DNA of 64,000 nucleotides from Micromonospora sp. WMMA1363 (GCF_030345795.1 NZ_JAUALB010000001.1:2041001-2105000); one strand, 5' to 3'; shown: positions 26,096-35,601, counted from the first letter of the stretch. Numbers and translations are program-made. Notes: a model not told the origin generated them from the sequence alone.

Positions 26096-26710
26096 ATGAA
26101 GCAGGCAGGTAAGCGTTCTCGACTGGGTCCACTACCCCGCACCACGGTGGGGATGGTGATCGCCGGAACAGCCGTCCTGGGCGCGGTGTCGGTCCATGCC
26201 GCCGCCCCGGCTTTCGCCACGTCCGAGCCGATCGCCTCCACCGAGCAGGAGGGCGATCACGGCAACGGCTGGAAAGGCGACCCCGGGGACGGGTTCACGG
26301 GCGGCTACGGGAAAGAGTCGATCGGCGATCACAAGGCCGAACGGAAGGACGATCACAGGAAGGACACGTGCATCGACATCGACTCCGTGTTCCAACAAAA
26401 CGATGGATCTGGAGCTGAAGACCGCCAGTTCAACATCGTCGCCAAGGGCGGGAAGGTCCTGGTGGGCGAGCAGGACAAGGGCGAAGCAAATGGCCAGGGC
26501 TTCACGTGGGTCGACCTCAGCGTCCTCCCCGGTTTCCCCAAGGGCGCCTGCGCGGTCTCCATCACCGTAGATGAATCCACCGCGTACGCCGAACTGATCA
26601 CCACCAACGGCACGGTGTTCCAGACCGAAGGCGAGGTCGATGGGGACGACTTCACCTGGAACACCCAATGGTTCAAGGTGTTCCAACAGCCATGGGTCGC
26701 TTTGCCGTAG
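26096..26710 (+). CDS. Secreted hypothetical protein with charged linker
   Basis: The 204-residue protein has a clear signal peptide: a basic head, the hydrophobic core VGMVIAGTAVLGAVSVHAAA, and a cleavage site near APAFATSE. A linker rich in Gly, Asp, His and Lys (KAERKDDHRKDTCIDID) and a C-terminal region of about 110 residues follow, with no recognised domain. GAGAGGAG precedes the ATG. The mature N-terminal linker resembles that of the divergent beta-helix protein in composition. A joint cell-surface or metal-related role is possible but speculative. Confidence 0.7.
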   Translation: MKQAGKRSRLGPLPRTTVGMVIAGTAVLGAVSVHAAAPAFATSEPIASTEQEGDHGNGWKGDPGDGFTGGYGKESIGDHKAERKDDHRKDTCIDIDSVFQQNDGSGAEDRQFNIVAKGGKVLVGEQDKGEANGQGFTWVDLSVLPGFPKGACAVSITVDESTAYAELITTNGTVFQTEGEVDGDDFTWNTQWFKVFQQPWVALP

Positions 26711-26817
26711 CCGGTGCCGCGGAAACCCGGGCAACGGGCGGCTCCGCGTCCGCAGCCCGCGGGTTCCAGGGTCGTCGCAACACCGGTTGTGTTTGATCAG
26801 GCCGTGAGTGGGTTGAT

Positions 26818-26855
26818 GCAAGCGCTCGGCTGGGAAACCCCAGCCGAGCGCTTGC
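26818..26855 (+). terminator. 17-bp perfect hairpin terminator
   Basis: The arms 26818-26834 and 26839-26855 are perfectly complementary over 17 bp with a 4-nt loop (AAAC). It lies about 108 bp after the secreted-protein gene and before the convergent gene ending at 27008, so it is probably a bidirectional terminator. Confidence 0.75.
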
Positions 26856-27007
26856 GCGCGCGTCGGTCGAGTTGGTCGGCGACAAGGGCCACGTCTCGAG
26901 ACGGTGGACGGACAGATCGGCTCCTTCGGCGAGCTCTGCCGTAGCAGGCCGTCGGTGTGCACCGGTGAGGGCTCGACGGGCAGGCGTTCGGACGCGCCGG
27001 GGTCCGC

Positions 27008-27955
27008 TCAGCCGTCGAGCACGGACAACTCCAGGCCCTGGATCACGATCACCCGCCGGTACCCGGGACGGAGCACGGTCACCGACACCAGGTCGTCGTG
27101 GTAGTCGCCCAGCAGCGGGGGCCGCGGCCCCAGCACGGTTGCCAGCGGGATCATGCCCGACGGCGAGGGCTCGTAGCCGTCGGAGTCCCGTACCAGTGCG
27201 GGCACCCTGCTGACTCCCCGCCGCAGCAGTGCGGCGGCACGGTGGTAGCCGTCCCGGAGAACGTAGCGCCCCTGACAGCGGGCCACCTCCACGAACGAGA
27301 CCCCGGTGCCGACCGCGAAGCCGAAACCCCCCACGCCGCTGGCGCCGCGCAGCGGTGCCGAGATGTTGCCCAGCACCTTCAGGTTCGGATTCGTGGACGT
27401 GAAGGTGTAGATGCGCCGCTGCTCGTCGTAGTGCTGCGTGAAAGCTGCCTCCGCAGCGGCATCCGGTGGCTCGACGGGGAGGGTCAACTCGGCGACGGCA
27501 CGTGGGCTTTCCGTGTCCACATTCGCGATGTGGCCGTCGGCCACGTCGCTGAACACGTGTGGCTGGTGGGCCACCACCCGGCTCAGGTCGACCATGCGGA
27601 CCCGGCAACCACGCTGCAGCTTCTCCGCGCCGGCGGCTGTCGCGCGCAGCCGGGAGATGTGGTCCGCCAATCCCACTGGCGGCTCCGACAGCAGGTCGGA
27701 CTGGTCCACGCCAGGCGCGCGGGCCGCTACCGCTTCACGGGCCCGAAGCAGCATGCTCCGCCGCTCCGCGGGAAGCGACGGAACGTTCGGGGCCGACGCG
27801 AGGAGCTCCTCGGCCCGGTCCGGGGGCAGCCAGCCCAGCAGGACGCGGGCCGTCACCTGCCGACCGGAGCGCGGCGGGGCGGCCAGCCCGACACCGCTCC
27901 CGTCGCCTGGCGGTCCACCCGCGCGCCGGGCGCTGTCGATCATGATTTCGCTCAA
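27008..27955 (-). CDS. Hypothetical protein with a ParB-like DGYHR motif
   Basis: The protein of about 315 residues is not clearly assigned. The region YVLRDGYHRAAALLRRGVSRVPAL near the C-terminus resembles the DGxHR loop of ParB/sulfiredoxin-type nucleases. The rest (for example YTFTSTNPNLKVLGNISAPL) matches nothing I recognise. TTG at 27955 has AGGGAG 7-8 nt upstream; ATG at 27943 is the alternative. No neighbour gives a functional hint. Confidence 0.6.
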   Translation of the reverse strand: MSEIMIDSARRAGGPPGDGSGVGLAAPPRSGRQVTARVLLGWLPPDRAEELLASAPNVPSLPAERRSMLLRAREAVAARAPGVDQSDLLSEPPVGLADHISRLRATAAGAEKLQRGCRVRMVDLSRVVAHQPHVFSDVADGHIANVDTESPRAVAELTLPVEPPDAAAEAAFTQHYDEQRRIYTFTSTNPNLKVLGNISAPLRGASGVGGFGFAVGTGVSFVEVARCQGRYVLRDGYHRAAALLRRGVSRVPALVRDSDGYEPSPSGMIPLATVLGPRPPLLGDYHDDLVSVTVLRPGYRRVIVIQGLELSVLDG

Positions 27956-28257
27956 CGTGACTCTCCCTGTCTCGTGCCTCGATCTCCGCGGGTTCCCCAC
28001 TCACGACACACGCCCCGACCAACGACCCGGTCACCCGTCCACGAAGCCGGACGACCGCTACCTCGCGCTCCGTCGTGACTCCGAGGTCCCGGTCCTACTC
28101 GACGGCTTCCTCGGCAACGCCACCCGATTGGTCACCGTTCTACCGCTCCGGGAGCACGCGACAGGCCGTAACGCAGATACCAGTGGACCGCGAGCAGGAT
28201 CGGCTCGCCCGCCGGACCGGCCTCGCTCGTGGTCAACCTGGGCCGTACGGGTGAGCG
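27956..28257. other. Intergenic stretch, no gene recognised
   Basis: A short plus-strand frame (DDRYLALRRDSEVPVLLDGF, around 28041-28100) has coding-like bias but no start signal and no recognised family. It may be a gene remnant. Otherwise nothing is seen. Confidence 0.35.
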
Positions 28258-30120
28258 TCACGGGGTGCGGATGGCGTCCAGGGCGAGCAGAGCCACGTGC
28301 AACGACAGGCAGGCGTCGACCGAGTCGAGGTCGACGTCAAGGACCCGGCCGATCCGGGCCAGGCGCTCGTAGAACGCCGGGCGGGACAGGTGCGCCGCCG
28401 CCGCGCCCGCCGACTTGTTCCGGCCCTGCTCCAGGTATGCCCGAAGGGTGCCGAGCAATCGCTCCCGGGGATGCTGCGCGTCGTACGCCAGGAGGGCGCC
28501 CAGCTCCCGCTCGACGAAGATCTGCAGGCGTGGCTCGTCCCGCAGCAGGTGCAGCAGGCCGGCGAGCCCGACGTGCGGCAGCCGGAAGATCGGCAGGTCT
28601 CGGCGGTCCCGGCGGGCGGCATCGGCGATCTGCCGCGCCTCGACCAGGGAGCGCCGCGCCTCCCGCAGGCTGTCCACACCGGAGCCGGCAGCGACGACGA
28701 GCGCGCTGACCGGCGTGCCGGCCGCCCGCGCGGCCTCGATCGGTCGCGGTACGAACGCGTCGGGGCGGACGCGTCGCAGCGCCGCGGCGAAGGCGGTCAA
28801 CGCCCGCTGCTCGGCCGCCGCGTCCGGCAGCGCGAGCAGGGCACCCACCGCGTGGTCGTCGAGCGCACTGGTCAACGCCGTCAACCTGGCGTCCCGCAAC
28901 GCGTGGCCGACCGCCTCGGCGAGGTCCCGCAGCCGGGCCGGCCCGGCCGCCGGGTTGGCCGCCGCGAGGCCGCCGTCACCCGGGCCGCCCTCGACGGCCG
29001 GGTCGTCGCCGCGGTATCGGACCACCACGCCCACCAGGTGCCGGCGTTCCAGCAGCACGCCGAGGGCCCGGGCCCGCAGCGCCACCTCGTCCACCGGGTG
29101 GGCGTGGTCGAGCAGGGCGGTGAGCAGGGTGCGGTGCAGCTGCCGTTCCAGGCCCTCCGCGTCACGGCGGATGAGCCGGCCCAGCGCCAGGGTCGACGCC
29201 GCCCGTTCCACCAGGATCGTCAGCCGGGTCGGCGGGGTGTCCGGGCGACCACGCCTCGTCGCCGGCGCGCCGGCCTCGGCCCCGCCCGTGCGGGCGTCCG
29301 CCACCACCGGCCCGCCCGCGGCCGGCCCGCCCACCGGCGGGTCGCCCTCGCCCGGAACGTCCGCCGGTCGCCGCGTCGCCCCCGTGGTCAACTCGCCGTC
29401 GCCGGGCCAGCGCAGCAGCAGCCGCCCCCAGTCCTGCCCCCGGGCGCCGACCACGGTGACCAACCAGCCGCTGTCCACGTCGTACGCGGTCCGCCCGGCC
29501 GGCCGGATCCGGCGCGAGTGCTGCTCCCAGCCGTCGAGCAGCAGTTCGGCGCTCTCCCCAGCCGGATCGTACGCGAGCACCTGCCGGGACAGGTTCTCCA
29601 GCACCACCGGGCAGCCGGACAGTTCGGCCGCCTGCCGGACCACCTCACCCGGGTCGGCGCCCTCCACCGACAGCTCGGTAAAGCGCTGGTGGATTTCCTC
29701 GGTGGCCCGCAGCTCGGTCAGCTGGGCGTCGACGATCAACGCGTGCACGGCCTCGGTGATCCGCACGAACGGCGTGGCACGCCGCAGCTCGGCCAGGGGT
29801 AGCCCGCGCCGCTCGGCGGCGGCGGCCATCACCCGGGGCACTCCGCCGACATACCGGCGGCCCAGCTCGACCACCAGGCCGGACACCCCGACGTCGGCCA
29901 GGTCGCCGATGAACGCCCGCAGCCCGGCGTCGTCGGCCGGCAGCCCGATCCCGGTGGTCAGCACCAGTTCGCCCCCGCCGAGTAGGGTGGCGATGTCGGG
30001 CACCTCCGCCACGTGCACCCACCGCACCAGCCGGTCCAACCCGGCGTCACCGGCGACCAGGCGCGGCGCACCGTGGCGCACCGGCTCCAGCGCGAGGACC
30101 TCACGGACGGTGGGAAACAC
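28258..30120 (-). CDS. PucR-family transcriptional regulator
   Basis: The 620-residue regulator has the PucR layout: an N-terminal purine catabolism domain (TVREVLALEPV through GVSGLVVELGRRY), a central GGDEF-like region with a Pro/Gly-rich insert around residues 260-310, and a C-terminal helix-turn-helix (AAAHLSRPAFYERLARIGRVLDVDLD). Such regulators control purine, proline or omega-amino acid catabolism. The GTG at 30120 gives the usual start (FPTVREVLALEPV). The 5' end overlaps the upstream small gene by 20 bp. A link to the aminotransferase-mmsA pair 8 kb away is plausible but unproven. Confidence 0.85.
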   Translation of the reverse strand: MFPTVREVLALEPVRHGAPRLVAGDAGLDRLVRWVHVAEVPDIATLLGGGELVLTTGIGLPADDAGLRAFIGDLADVGVSGLVVELGRRYVGGVPRVMAAAAERRGLPLAELRRATPFVRITEAVHALIVDAQLTELRATEEIHQRFTELSVEGADPGEVVRQAAELSGCPVVLENLSRQVLAYDPAGESAELLLDGWEQHSRRIRPAGRTAYDVDSGWLVTVVGARGQDWGRLLLRWPGDGELTTGATRRPADVPGEGDPPVGGPAAGGPVVADARTGGAEAGAPATRRGRPDTPPTRLTILVERAASTLALGRLIRRDAEGLERQLHRTLLTALLDHAHPVDEVALRARALGVLLERRHLVGVVVRYRGDDPAVEGGPGDGGLAAANPAAGPARLRDLAEAVGHALRDARLTALTSALDDHAVGALLALPDAAAEQRALTAFAAALRRVRPDAFVPRPIEAARAAGTPVSALVVAAGSGVDSLREARRSLVEARQIADAARRDRRDLPIFRLPHVGLAGLLHLLRDEPRLQIFVERELGALLAYDAQHPRERLLGTLRAYLEQGRNKSAGAAAAHLSRPAFYERLARIGRVLDVDLDSVDACLSLHVALLALDAIRTP

Positions 30121-30454
30121 GGCCGCCAAGATACCGCCCGCCACCTCGATCGCTCGCCCCGCCGGCCTCCGGCGGTGGGGGTGCAGCAGATCGGTGCAGG
30201 GTGTCCGGGCCCGCGGCGGCGCCGGGGATCCGTCGCCACCGGTCATCAGGCGACGGCATCGGCGCCATGCGTTGTTCCTGCACCTGGATTTCCAGGCGGG
30301 AGCGGTGAGCGCCCGGATTGTAGATCTCATCGATCGGGCCCATGAGTCCGCCGCCGATGCCTCGGCGACGTATGCGGGTGCCCAGCCACGCGACCGCACC
30401 CAACACGGCGGCGAAACCGCCAGCGAACGCTACGAACGTCAGGACGTCTCCCAC
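30101..30454 (-). CDS. Small single-pass membrane protein
   Basis: The 117-residue protein has one N-terminal membrane span (FVAFAGGFAAVLGAVAWLG), then basic residues and the segment GLMGPIDEIYNPGAHRSRLE and IQVQEQRMAPMPSPDD. This matches a small membrane-protein family common in streptomycetes and relatives, of unknown function. GTG 30454 has TAGGCT (30467-30462) exactly 7 nt upstream, suggesting a leaderless transcript. The Pro-rich tail overlaps the start of the PucR gene. Confidence 0.6.
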   Translation of the reverse strand: MGDVLTFVAFAGGFAAVLGAVAWLGTRIRRRGIGGGLMGPIDEIYNPGAHRSRLEIQVQEQRMAPMPSPDDRWRRIPGAAAGPDTLHRSAAPPPPEAGGASDRGGGRYLGGRVSHRP

Positions 30455-30562
30455 GGCAGCAAGCCTACGGCCGAGCACAACTCCGGCGGGGTCGACGGGG
30501 ATCCTGCCGCCTACAACCGTCGGCCCACCGCCGCGGAGCCGGTCATCGATCAAGTGGCGGCC

Positions 30563-30688
30563 GTGCGGTCGATCCCACCGGTCAGGGTCCGGATCGACCC
30601 GGTCAGCCTGGTCGAGCTGCGGCGCGACGGCAACACGTACGCCTGGCGGCAGCAGATCACGGCCGTGCCGCTGGCGGGTGCGGGGTAG
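30563..30688 (+). CDS. Possible 41-residue hypothetical protein
   Basis: A short plus-strand frame (VRVRIDPVSLVELRRDGNT ending in PLAGAG) uses almost only G or C in third positions, unlike the opposite strand here. GTG at 30563 is the likely start, but there is no clear ribosome site. I do not recognise the family; it may be spurious. Confidence 0.3.
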   Translation: MRSIPPVRVRIDPVSLVELRRDGNTYAWRQQITAVPLAGAG

Positions 30689-30707
30689 CGCACCGGCGTC
30701 CGGCGAC

Positions 30708-31088
30708 TCACTCCCGCATTTCCACAGCAGGTCGGCGGTAGGGCCCCGGGCGACGAAACGCTCGAACAGGTCGCGCGGACTCGGTCCGTCGTGGGGGTTC
30801 AGGGGATAGAGGTCGTGCATCGCCTCGTGCATCAGGCCGACGAGGTAGATCGACAGGGTCACATGGCTCCGGTCGAATTCGGCCTTCGGCAGGAGGCGGG
30901 CGAGGGCGCACGGCCACGGATGGCCACACGCCCGGCACGACCACGTCGGCCGTAGCGGCGTGTGCGGTGGCACGCTCTCGGTGCGGTAGCGAGGGTGCTC
31001 CGGTTCGGGGCCGGCGGATGGTGCCCGCAGCATGGTCGAGATCCGCCACCACTGTCCAACCGGCCCACGTCGTGGTGTCGTCGGCCAT
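30708..31088 (-). pseudogene. CxxCGxPWPC small protein, copy 1 (gene B; frame disrupted)
   Basis: This is the first of three homologous genes in the window. The conserved core TWSCRACGHPWPCALARLL and EAMHDLYPLNPHDGPSPRDL is present, but in a different frame from both ends. Compared with copy 3 there is one extra base near the N-terminus and one missing base near 30756 (ACCCCAAG versus CCCCGGG). Translation from ATG 31033 would keep the core but run on into unrelated sequence. Family function is unknown; the Cys pattern could bind zinc. It follows gene A copy 1 with a TGATG overlap. Confidence 0.6.
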
Positions 31089-31336
31089 CACAGCGCCCGG
31101 AGCGTCGCGAGTAGGGCCTCCAGACAGTCGACGAGAGCGTCGTCGTCCGCGTGGACGGGGTGGGCGACGCGGGCCCGGCCGACGGCGCGCCCGCCCGTCA
31201 GCAGGTGTTCCAGGTCCTCCGCGGACACCAGGGCGGGGTGACGGGCTCGATTCAGCCGGCGATCCGGATTGATGTCGTCAGCGAGGGCCGCTCGGGGCTT
31301 TCGCTGCGGTAGCTGCTCGGCGGTGGCTGTCGGCAT
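31088..31336 (-). CDS. Small hypothetical protein, gene A copy 1
   Basis: The 82-residue protein (QLPQRKPRAALADDINPDRR, then VSAEDLEHLLTGGRAVGRAR, ending LEALLATLRAL) is about 80% identical by eye to gene A copy 2 and similar to copy 3. It has no recognised domain. In all three places gene A immediately precedes gene B, with overlapping stop and start codons (TGATG), so the two are surely co-translated. Confidence 0.65.
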   Translation of the reverse strand: MPTATAEQLPQRKPRAALADDINPDRRLNRARHPALVSAEDLEHLLTGGRAVGRARVAHPVHADDDALVDCLEALLATLRAL

Positions 31337-31527
31337 GGCTGGGCGCCCGGCTGGTGGACGTGGACAGGGCCACCCCCACCAGCGCCCCGGACAGGGGCGG
31401 CCCCGACAGCGCGGCCAGCGGGTTCACCTCCGCAGCCGGCTCACGCCGTCTCTGTTCTTCACCATTCCGACAGTTGCGGAACCAACACACCACCTAGCCA
31501 ACCGCTACGCAGAATGAAAGTAGCTCA

Positions 31528-32316
31528 CTACTGACGGTTGTCATGTGGTGCGGGCGTGGTCGATGTGGAGGATGACCAGGGCTGCGGCGACGATCTTCCG
31601 ATCTGCCAGGGGCTGAGGCTGACGTTACGCAGGGCCTTGAAGGGCATCTTGAGCAGGGAGTTTCCGCGTTCGCCGATGGCGCGCAAACGATTGTTGGCCC
31701 TGTTGAGCTGCTGCTGGGCGAGGGTCAGCTGGACGTTCTTCGGTCTCTTGAACGCGACGGTGACGGTGTCGGCCAGTCCCTCGTAGCCGAGGTCGCCCAG
31801 GATGCGCAGGTCGGTTGCGGCTTCGGTGAGGGTGGGCATGATCTCGGTGTGGGTGCGGGCGGCGGTGGTGTCGTGTTCGCGGCCTGGTCGAACGTCGGAG
31901 GTCCAGATCGGCCAGCCGTCGGGCACGGTGACGACTTGGATGTCGCCGCCGTGGTTGTCGTGTTTGCCGGACCACCAGAGGTCGACGCCGGCGGTGGGAC
32001 CAGGCGTTCTGCATCTGTCGGTCGCTACGAGGATCCCGTCGATGTTCACGTGGTCGTTGCCGGCGGCCTTCGCGGCGAGCAGGGCTGCGTGCAGGCTCGG
32101 CGATCGGGTGGCGAGGACATCGATCCCTTCGTGCAGGTAGTCGTAGCCGGTCGAGGCGCTGACCTGGTTGTAACGGGCGAGTTGCCGCTTGCGGGTGCCG
32201 TCGAGGAGCCAGCGCAGGACCAGGATTGCCTGGTCACGGCATTCCAGAGCGCGGGTACCGGCACGTGTGCCGCGGCGGACTCGTTCAGTGGCGAGCAGGC
32301 CGGTGAGCACGTCCAC
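31528..32316 (-). pseudogene. IS5-type transposase with C-terminal frameshift
   Basis: The protein of about 260 residues has a DDE_Tnp_4-like core: HVNIDGILVATDRCRTPGP, WWSGKHDNHGGDIQVV, GREHDTTAARTHTEIMP, DLGYEGLADTV and RANNRLRAIGERGNSLLK. After LSPWQIG the frame shifts. One missing base near 31598 would restore IVAAALVILHIDHARTT and a stop at 31541. The upstream frame is closed by TAA 12 codons before, without a normal start. Terminal repeats were not found. Probably an inactive IS remnant. Confidence 0.75.
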
Positions 32317-32827
32317 GGTGTGCTCGCGTACGGGCAGGACAGCGGCTTATGTGACACCCATCGTCGGCGCATGACCCTTGTGTGAGGCCACCTTCTTGCC
32401 GGGTTCTGCGCCGTTTCTACGTAGCCACCATCACGTGGCGCGTTTCGGACTTTCGGGGCACCCGATTGACCACGGAAAGCAACCAGGCCGTTGCGCGGCA
32501 TGGCTCAATGTCATAGCTACGTGCTGGGCGCATTCGAGGCGCACGGACTCTCGGGTCGCCCTTTGCTAACTCGCGCGCGAGAAGCCGGTTACTCCCGGCG
32601 CCGGGCAGCCGCCAGGATTTTGTGTGTTAGGAATCACAGGGTGTCGACCGCAATTTGGTGCAGATCAGACGTCGTGTCATACCAAAAGCGCACGTTCAGT
32701 CCGGAGTTATCCACTACTGCTCCCGGAGGGCGATAAGGCGGGGGCATACCTCATGCCTCGCCGGTGATAAATTGCAGGGCCTCCGTCGCCGGTTGGTTAC
32801 GGTTCCTACCCCGAAAGAAGCTCATCG
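32317..32827. other. Intergenic region between IS5 remnant and disrupted secreted-protein gene
   Basis: No gene is recognised in these 511 bp. It may hold the lost left end of the IS5-like element and the promoter of the following gene. GC content falls around 32620-32730. Confidence 0.4.
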
Positions 32828-33457
32828 ATGGCTCGGATCCATCGACGCCTGGCGCTTGGCCTGCTGGCCGGCGGCGCCTCCGCGGCAGCCCTCGGTGCGG
32901 GGTACGTCGTCGGCCGGCCCCACGCTGACGCACTGTTCGAATGGCCTCGGCCGCAGGAGGATCGCCAGCCCGGCGACGACTGGTGGCCGGCGGACGGCCC
33001 GCCCGCGGCGGACGACGAGCGCCGGCAGATTCAGGGATACGCCTCCGCGACCAGCGTCGCCCCCGGCGACCCCCTGGACTTCCACGTCTCGGTCAACCCG
33101 GGCGGCAGGTACCGGATCTCCATTTACCGGCTGGGCTGGCATGGTGGAGTCGGTGCCCGCCGGATGCTGACCAGCCCCGAGCTCAGCGGCATCGGTCAAC
33201 CCGTGCCGCCGGCCGACCCGAGCAACGGCGTCATCGCCTGCCGCTGGCCCGTGTCCTGGTCCCTGCGGGTGCCAAGCGACTGGACCTCCGGTCTTTACCA
33301 GGCGGTCTTCACCTCGGCCGGCGGCTGGCGTGCCTGCACTCCGTTCGTCGTGCGGGACGACCGCCGGGCGGCCGCGATCTGCGTGGTATTGCCGGTGACC
33401 ACCTGGCAGGCATACAACCAGTGGCCGCTCGACCAGCGAAACGGCACGAGCCTCTAC
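32828..33457 (+). pseudogene. Secreted N,N-dimethylformamidase beta-like protein, fragment 1
   Basis: The frame starts with a signal peptide (RRLALGLLAGGASAAALGAGY) and continues into an N-terminal beta domain (GYASATSVAPGDPLDFHVSV, RISIYRLGWHGGVGARRM) typical of proteins with the N,N-dimethylformamidase beta-subunit-like domain. It breaks off after NGTSLY, where an IS element is inserted. The sequence resumes at 35476 and again at 38639. TCTAC is duplicated at 33453-33457 and 35476-35480. The intact protein would have been about 450-500 residues and exported. As it stands, translation runs 17 codons into the IS and stops at 33508. Confidence 0.75.
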
Positions 33458-35475
33458 CCCGGCTTCGACGGTTGGCGGGCATGCGGCGGTGGCGGATCTG
33501 CGGGTTGACCTGGGGCGATGGGCGTGGGGAGGCTTCGGGGCCGTTTGCCCACGGCTCCGGATCCTGTTTTCCCAGCTCAGCGGCTATTCGGCGGTCTTGA
33601 GGCTGCTCATCTTTGGCGGGAGCGGGACACCGCAGTCGGTGAAGAGTTTGGTCTGGGTGTCGGTGAGCCGGGTGGTCTGCTGGAGGCTGCCGGCCGGGCC
33701 GGAGAGGGTGACCTGGTGGATCCGGCCGAGTTCGGCGGCGATCTTGGGCCAGGACTGCTGGGTGCGGCGCTCAGCGACGCGGATCAGTAGCAAGGCGAGC
33801 CAGCACAGCAGCACGTGAGCGCGTATCCGCTCGTCGAGGCGGTGGTAGACCGGCCGCAGGTCGAGGGTGGATTTCAGGGTGCGGAAGGCGCGTTCGGCTT
33901 CGAGGAGGTTCTTGTAGCCGAGCGCGATGTCCTCGGCGGACAGGTCGGGGTCGCTGGTGGCGAGGAGGTACTTGCCGTCCAGGCGGGCCTCGGCGGCGAC
34001 CTTGGCGGTGTCGATGGACAGCCGTCCGGTGGTGGGGTGCTGCTTGAGCCAGCGGCCGAGGGCAGGGTGGTCGCGCAGCGCGCACTCGGCCTTGCGGTGC
34101 GGGGCGTCCGAGGGGGCCGTGGGGCGCTTGCCGGTCTTGGCGGCCTTGGCCTTCGCCTTGGTCGCGTCGGCTTCCCGGGCGGTCTTGATGCGCGTCAACT
34201 CCTCGCGGATCGCGGTGAGTTGGTCTTCGCGTCGGGCGGCATCGCGTTCGGCCTCGGTGGGGTTGTGGCAGATGATGAAGCGTCTGCCCTCGTCGCCGTC
34301 GAGGCGGACCTCTTTGACGCGCAGGTTGTCGCGTACTTCCTGGTAGCGGCCCTGGCGGGCCAGGGCCTGGTCGGCGCGGTGGGAGCCTTCGCGCATCTTG
34401 ATGCCGGTGATGTAGTGGCCGCCGGCCCGGCGCAGGTAGGACTGGTTGGCCTCGGAGGAGAATCCGGTGTCGCAGACGGTGACCACCCGGCCGAGCCGCC
34501 AGTCGCGCAGGCCGTCCTTGACCTCGGTGATCACGGTCTGGTCGTTGGTGCCGCCGGGCCAGGTCCAGCAGCGCACGGGGATGCCCTCGCGGGTGACGGC
34601 CAGTCCGATGACGATCTGGGGCAGGTCCTTGCGGTGGTCCTTGGAGTGCCCGTACTGGCGCAGGCTGGAGCTCTCGCCGTCCGGGTCGTCCGCAGTGTCG
34701 CGTTCGAAGTAGGTGGAGGTGGTGTCGAAGAAGACCAGGTCGACTTCGAGGTTGAGCAGGTGTGCGGCGGAGAAGAACACCGCTTCCTGCACGGCGGCGT
34801 GGACATCGGCGGCGACGAGCAGGTCCATGGCGCGGTAGGCGTGCTGCTCGGCCAGTGCGTCCAGGCCGGGGATGACCTGGTCGCGGGTGGCCCACTCGGC
34901 GGCGGCGAGCTTGGAGGCGGGGGCGATGGCCCGGTTGGCGACCAGCGCGAAGATCGTGCGCTCGACGTCGGTGCGGAACTTGCGCCCGTCGATGCGGGAG
35001 GCCAGGGCGGTGTCGATGCCCAACAGTTTCCACAGCCCGTCGAGCAGCCAGCTCGCCCCGAGCGGCCGGGAGAACTCCACCGTCAGCGGCCCGGCCTCCT
35101 CGGCGCCCAGCGACGCGGCGACCTCGTCCTCCTCGCCGAGGTAGCGGTTGATGGAGGCGACCAGGCGGCGCAACCCGTCGACGTCCAGACGGTCCTCGCG
35201 GCCGAAGTTGACCAGCACCTCGGCCTGCGTGGTGCCGCCGACCCGTCGGTTGTGGGCGAGTTGGAGGTATCGCACCACCGACCCGTCCTTGTTCCGCCGT
35301 TGGATCTTCCGCAAGTACATGCCCGCATCATCAGACAACAAGCCTGGCCAGAACAAGACCCACGGCAAATCCGTTTGCCCACGCCTCTGGACAGTCTCCG
35401 ATGGGTGCCAGCCCTCTCACCTGCACGGATCCGCCGCCGATCCGCCCCGCATGCCCACCAACTGTCGAACTCGGG
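33458..35475 (-). mobile_element. IS1634-like insertion sequence with 5-bp target duplication
   Basis: The element is 2018 bp. Its ends are imperfect inverted repeats: 33458-33486 and the reverse of 35447-35475 agree at about 25 of 29 positions, both starting CCCG and sharing TTCGAC, GTTGG and GGGCATGCGG. The target sequence TCTAC is directly repeated at 33453-33457 and 35476-35480. It carries one transposase gene and interrupts a secreted-protein gene. The clean ends and apparently intact gene suggest a recent insertion. Confidence 0.88.
33584..35320 (-). CDS. IS1634-family transposase
   Basis: The protein of about 578 residues begins MYLRKIQRRNKDGSVVRYLQ, as in IS1634-type transposases. 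It contains the DDE-fold motifs VDLVFFDTTSTYFE, VVTVCDTGFSSEANQSYL and GLAVTREGIPV. YKNLLEAERAFRTLKSTLD lies in the C-terminal part with the catalytic Glu. A charged Lys/Ala-rich insert sits around residues 385-420. The frame extends 16 codons further upstream, but ATG 35320 gives the conserved N-terminus. The gene is intact within perfectly duplicated ends. Confidence 0.88.
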   Translation of the reverse strand: MYLRKIQRRNKDGSVVRYLQLAHNRRVGGTTQAEVLVNFGREDRLDVDGLRRLVASINRYLGEEDEVAASLGAEEAGPLTVEFSRPLGASWLLDGLWKLLGIDTALASRIDGRKFRTDVERTIFALVANRAIAPASKLAAAEWATRDQVIPGLDALAEQHAYRAMDLLVAADVHAAVQEAVFFSAAHLLNLEVDLVFFDTTSTYFERDTADDPDGESSSLRQYGHSKDHRKDLPQIVIGLAVTREGIPVRCWTWPGGTNDQTVITEVKDGLRDWRLGRVVTVCDTGFSSEANQSYLRRAGGHYITGIKMREGSHRADQALARQGRYQEVRDNLRVKEVRLDGDEGRRFIICHNPTEAERDAARREDQLTAIREELTRIKTAREADATKAKAKAAKTGKRPTAPSDAPHRKAECALRDHPALGRWLKQHPTTGRLSIDTAKVAAEARLDGKYLLATSDPDLSAEDIALGYKNLLEAERAFRTLKSTLDLRPVYHRLDERIRAHVLLCWLALLLIRVAERRTQQSWPKIAAELGRIHQVTLSGPAGSLQQTTRLTDTQTKLFTDCGVPLPPKMSSLKTAE

Positions 35476-35580
35476 TCTACAACGGCTATACGCCCGACGG
35501 CCGCCGGGACAGCAGCCTGCGTGCGAGTCAGGTCTCCTTCGACCGACCGTATGCCAACCTCGTCCGTTCAGAGCGGATTT
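35476..35580 (+). pseudogene. N,N-dimethylformamidase beta-like protein, fragment 2
   Basis: This roughly 105-bp piece encodes VYNGYTPDGRRDSSLR and QVSFDRPYANLVRSERI in the same orientation as fragment 1. It continues that protein directly once the TCTAC duplication is removed. It is cut off by the IS1380-like element starting near 35581, where the frame meets TGA. SFDRPYA is a conserved segment of the family. Confidence 0.7.
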
Positions 35581-35601
35581 GATTCATCGAGGGTCATGAA
35601 G

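Noticed and set aside
30101..31033. A single 310-residue protein joining gene B copy 1 to the small membrane protein
   Set aside because: The join results from a lost base in gene B copy 1. The middle part has no conserved sequence, and the membrane protein has its own leaderless start.
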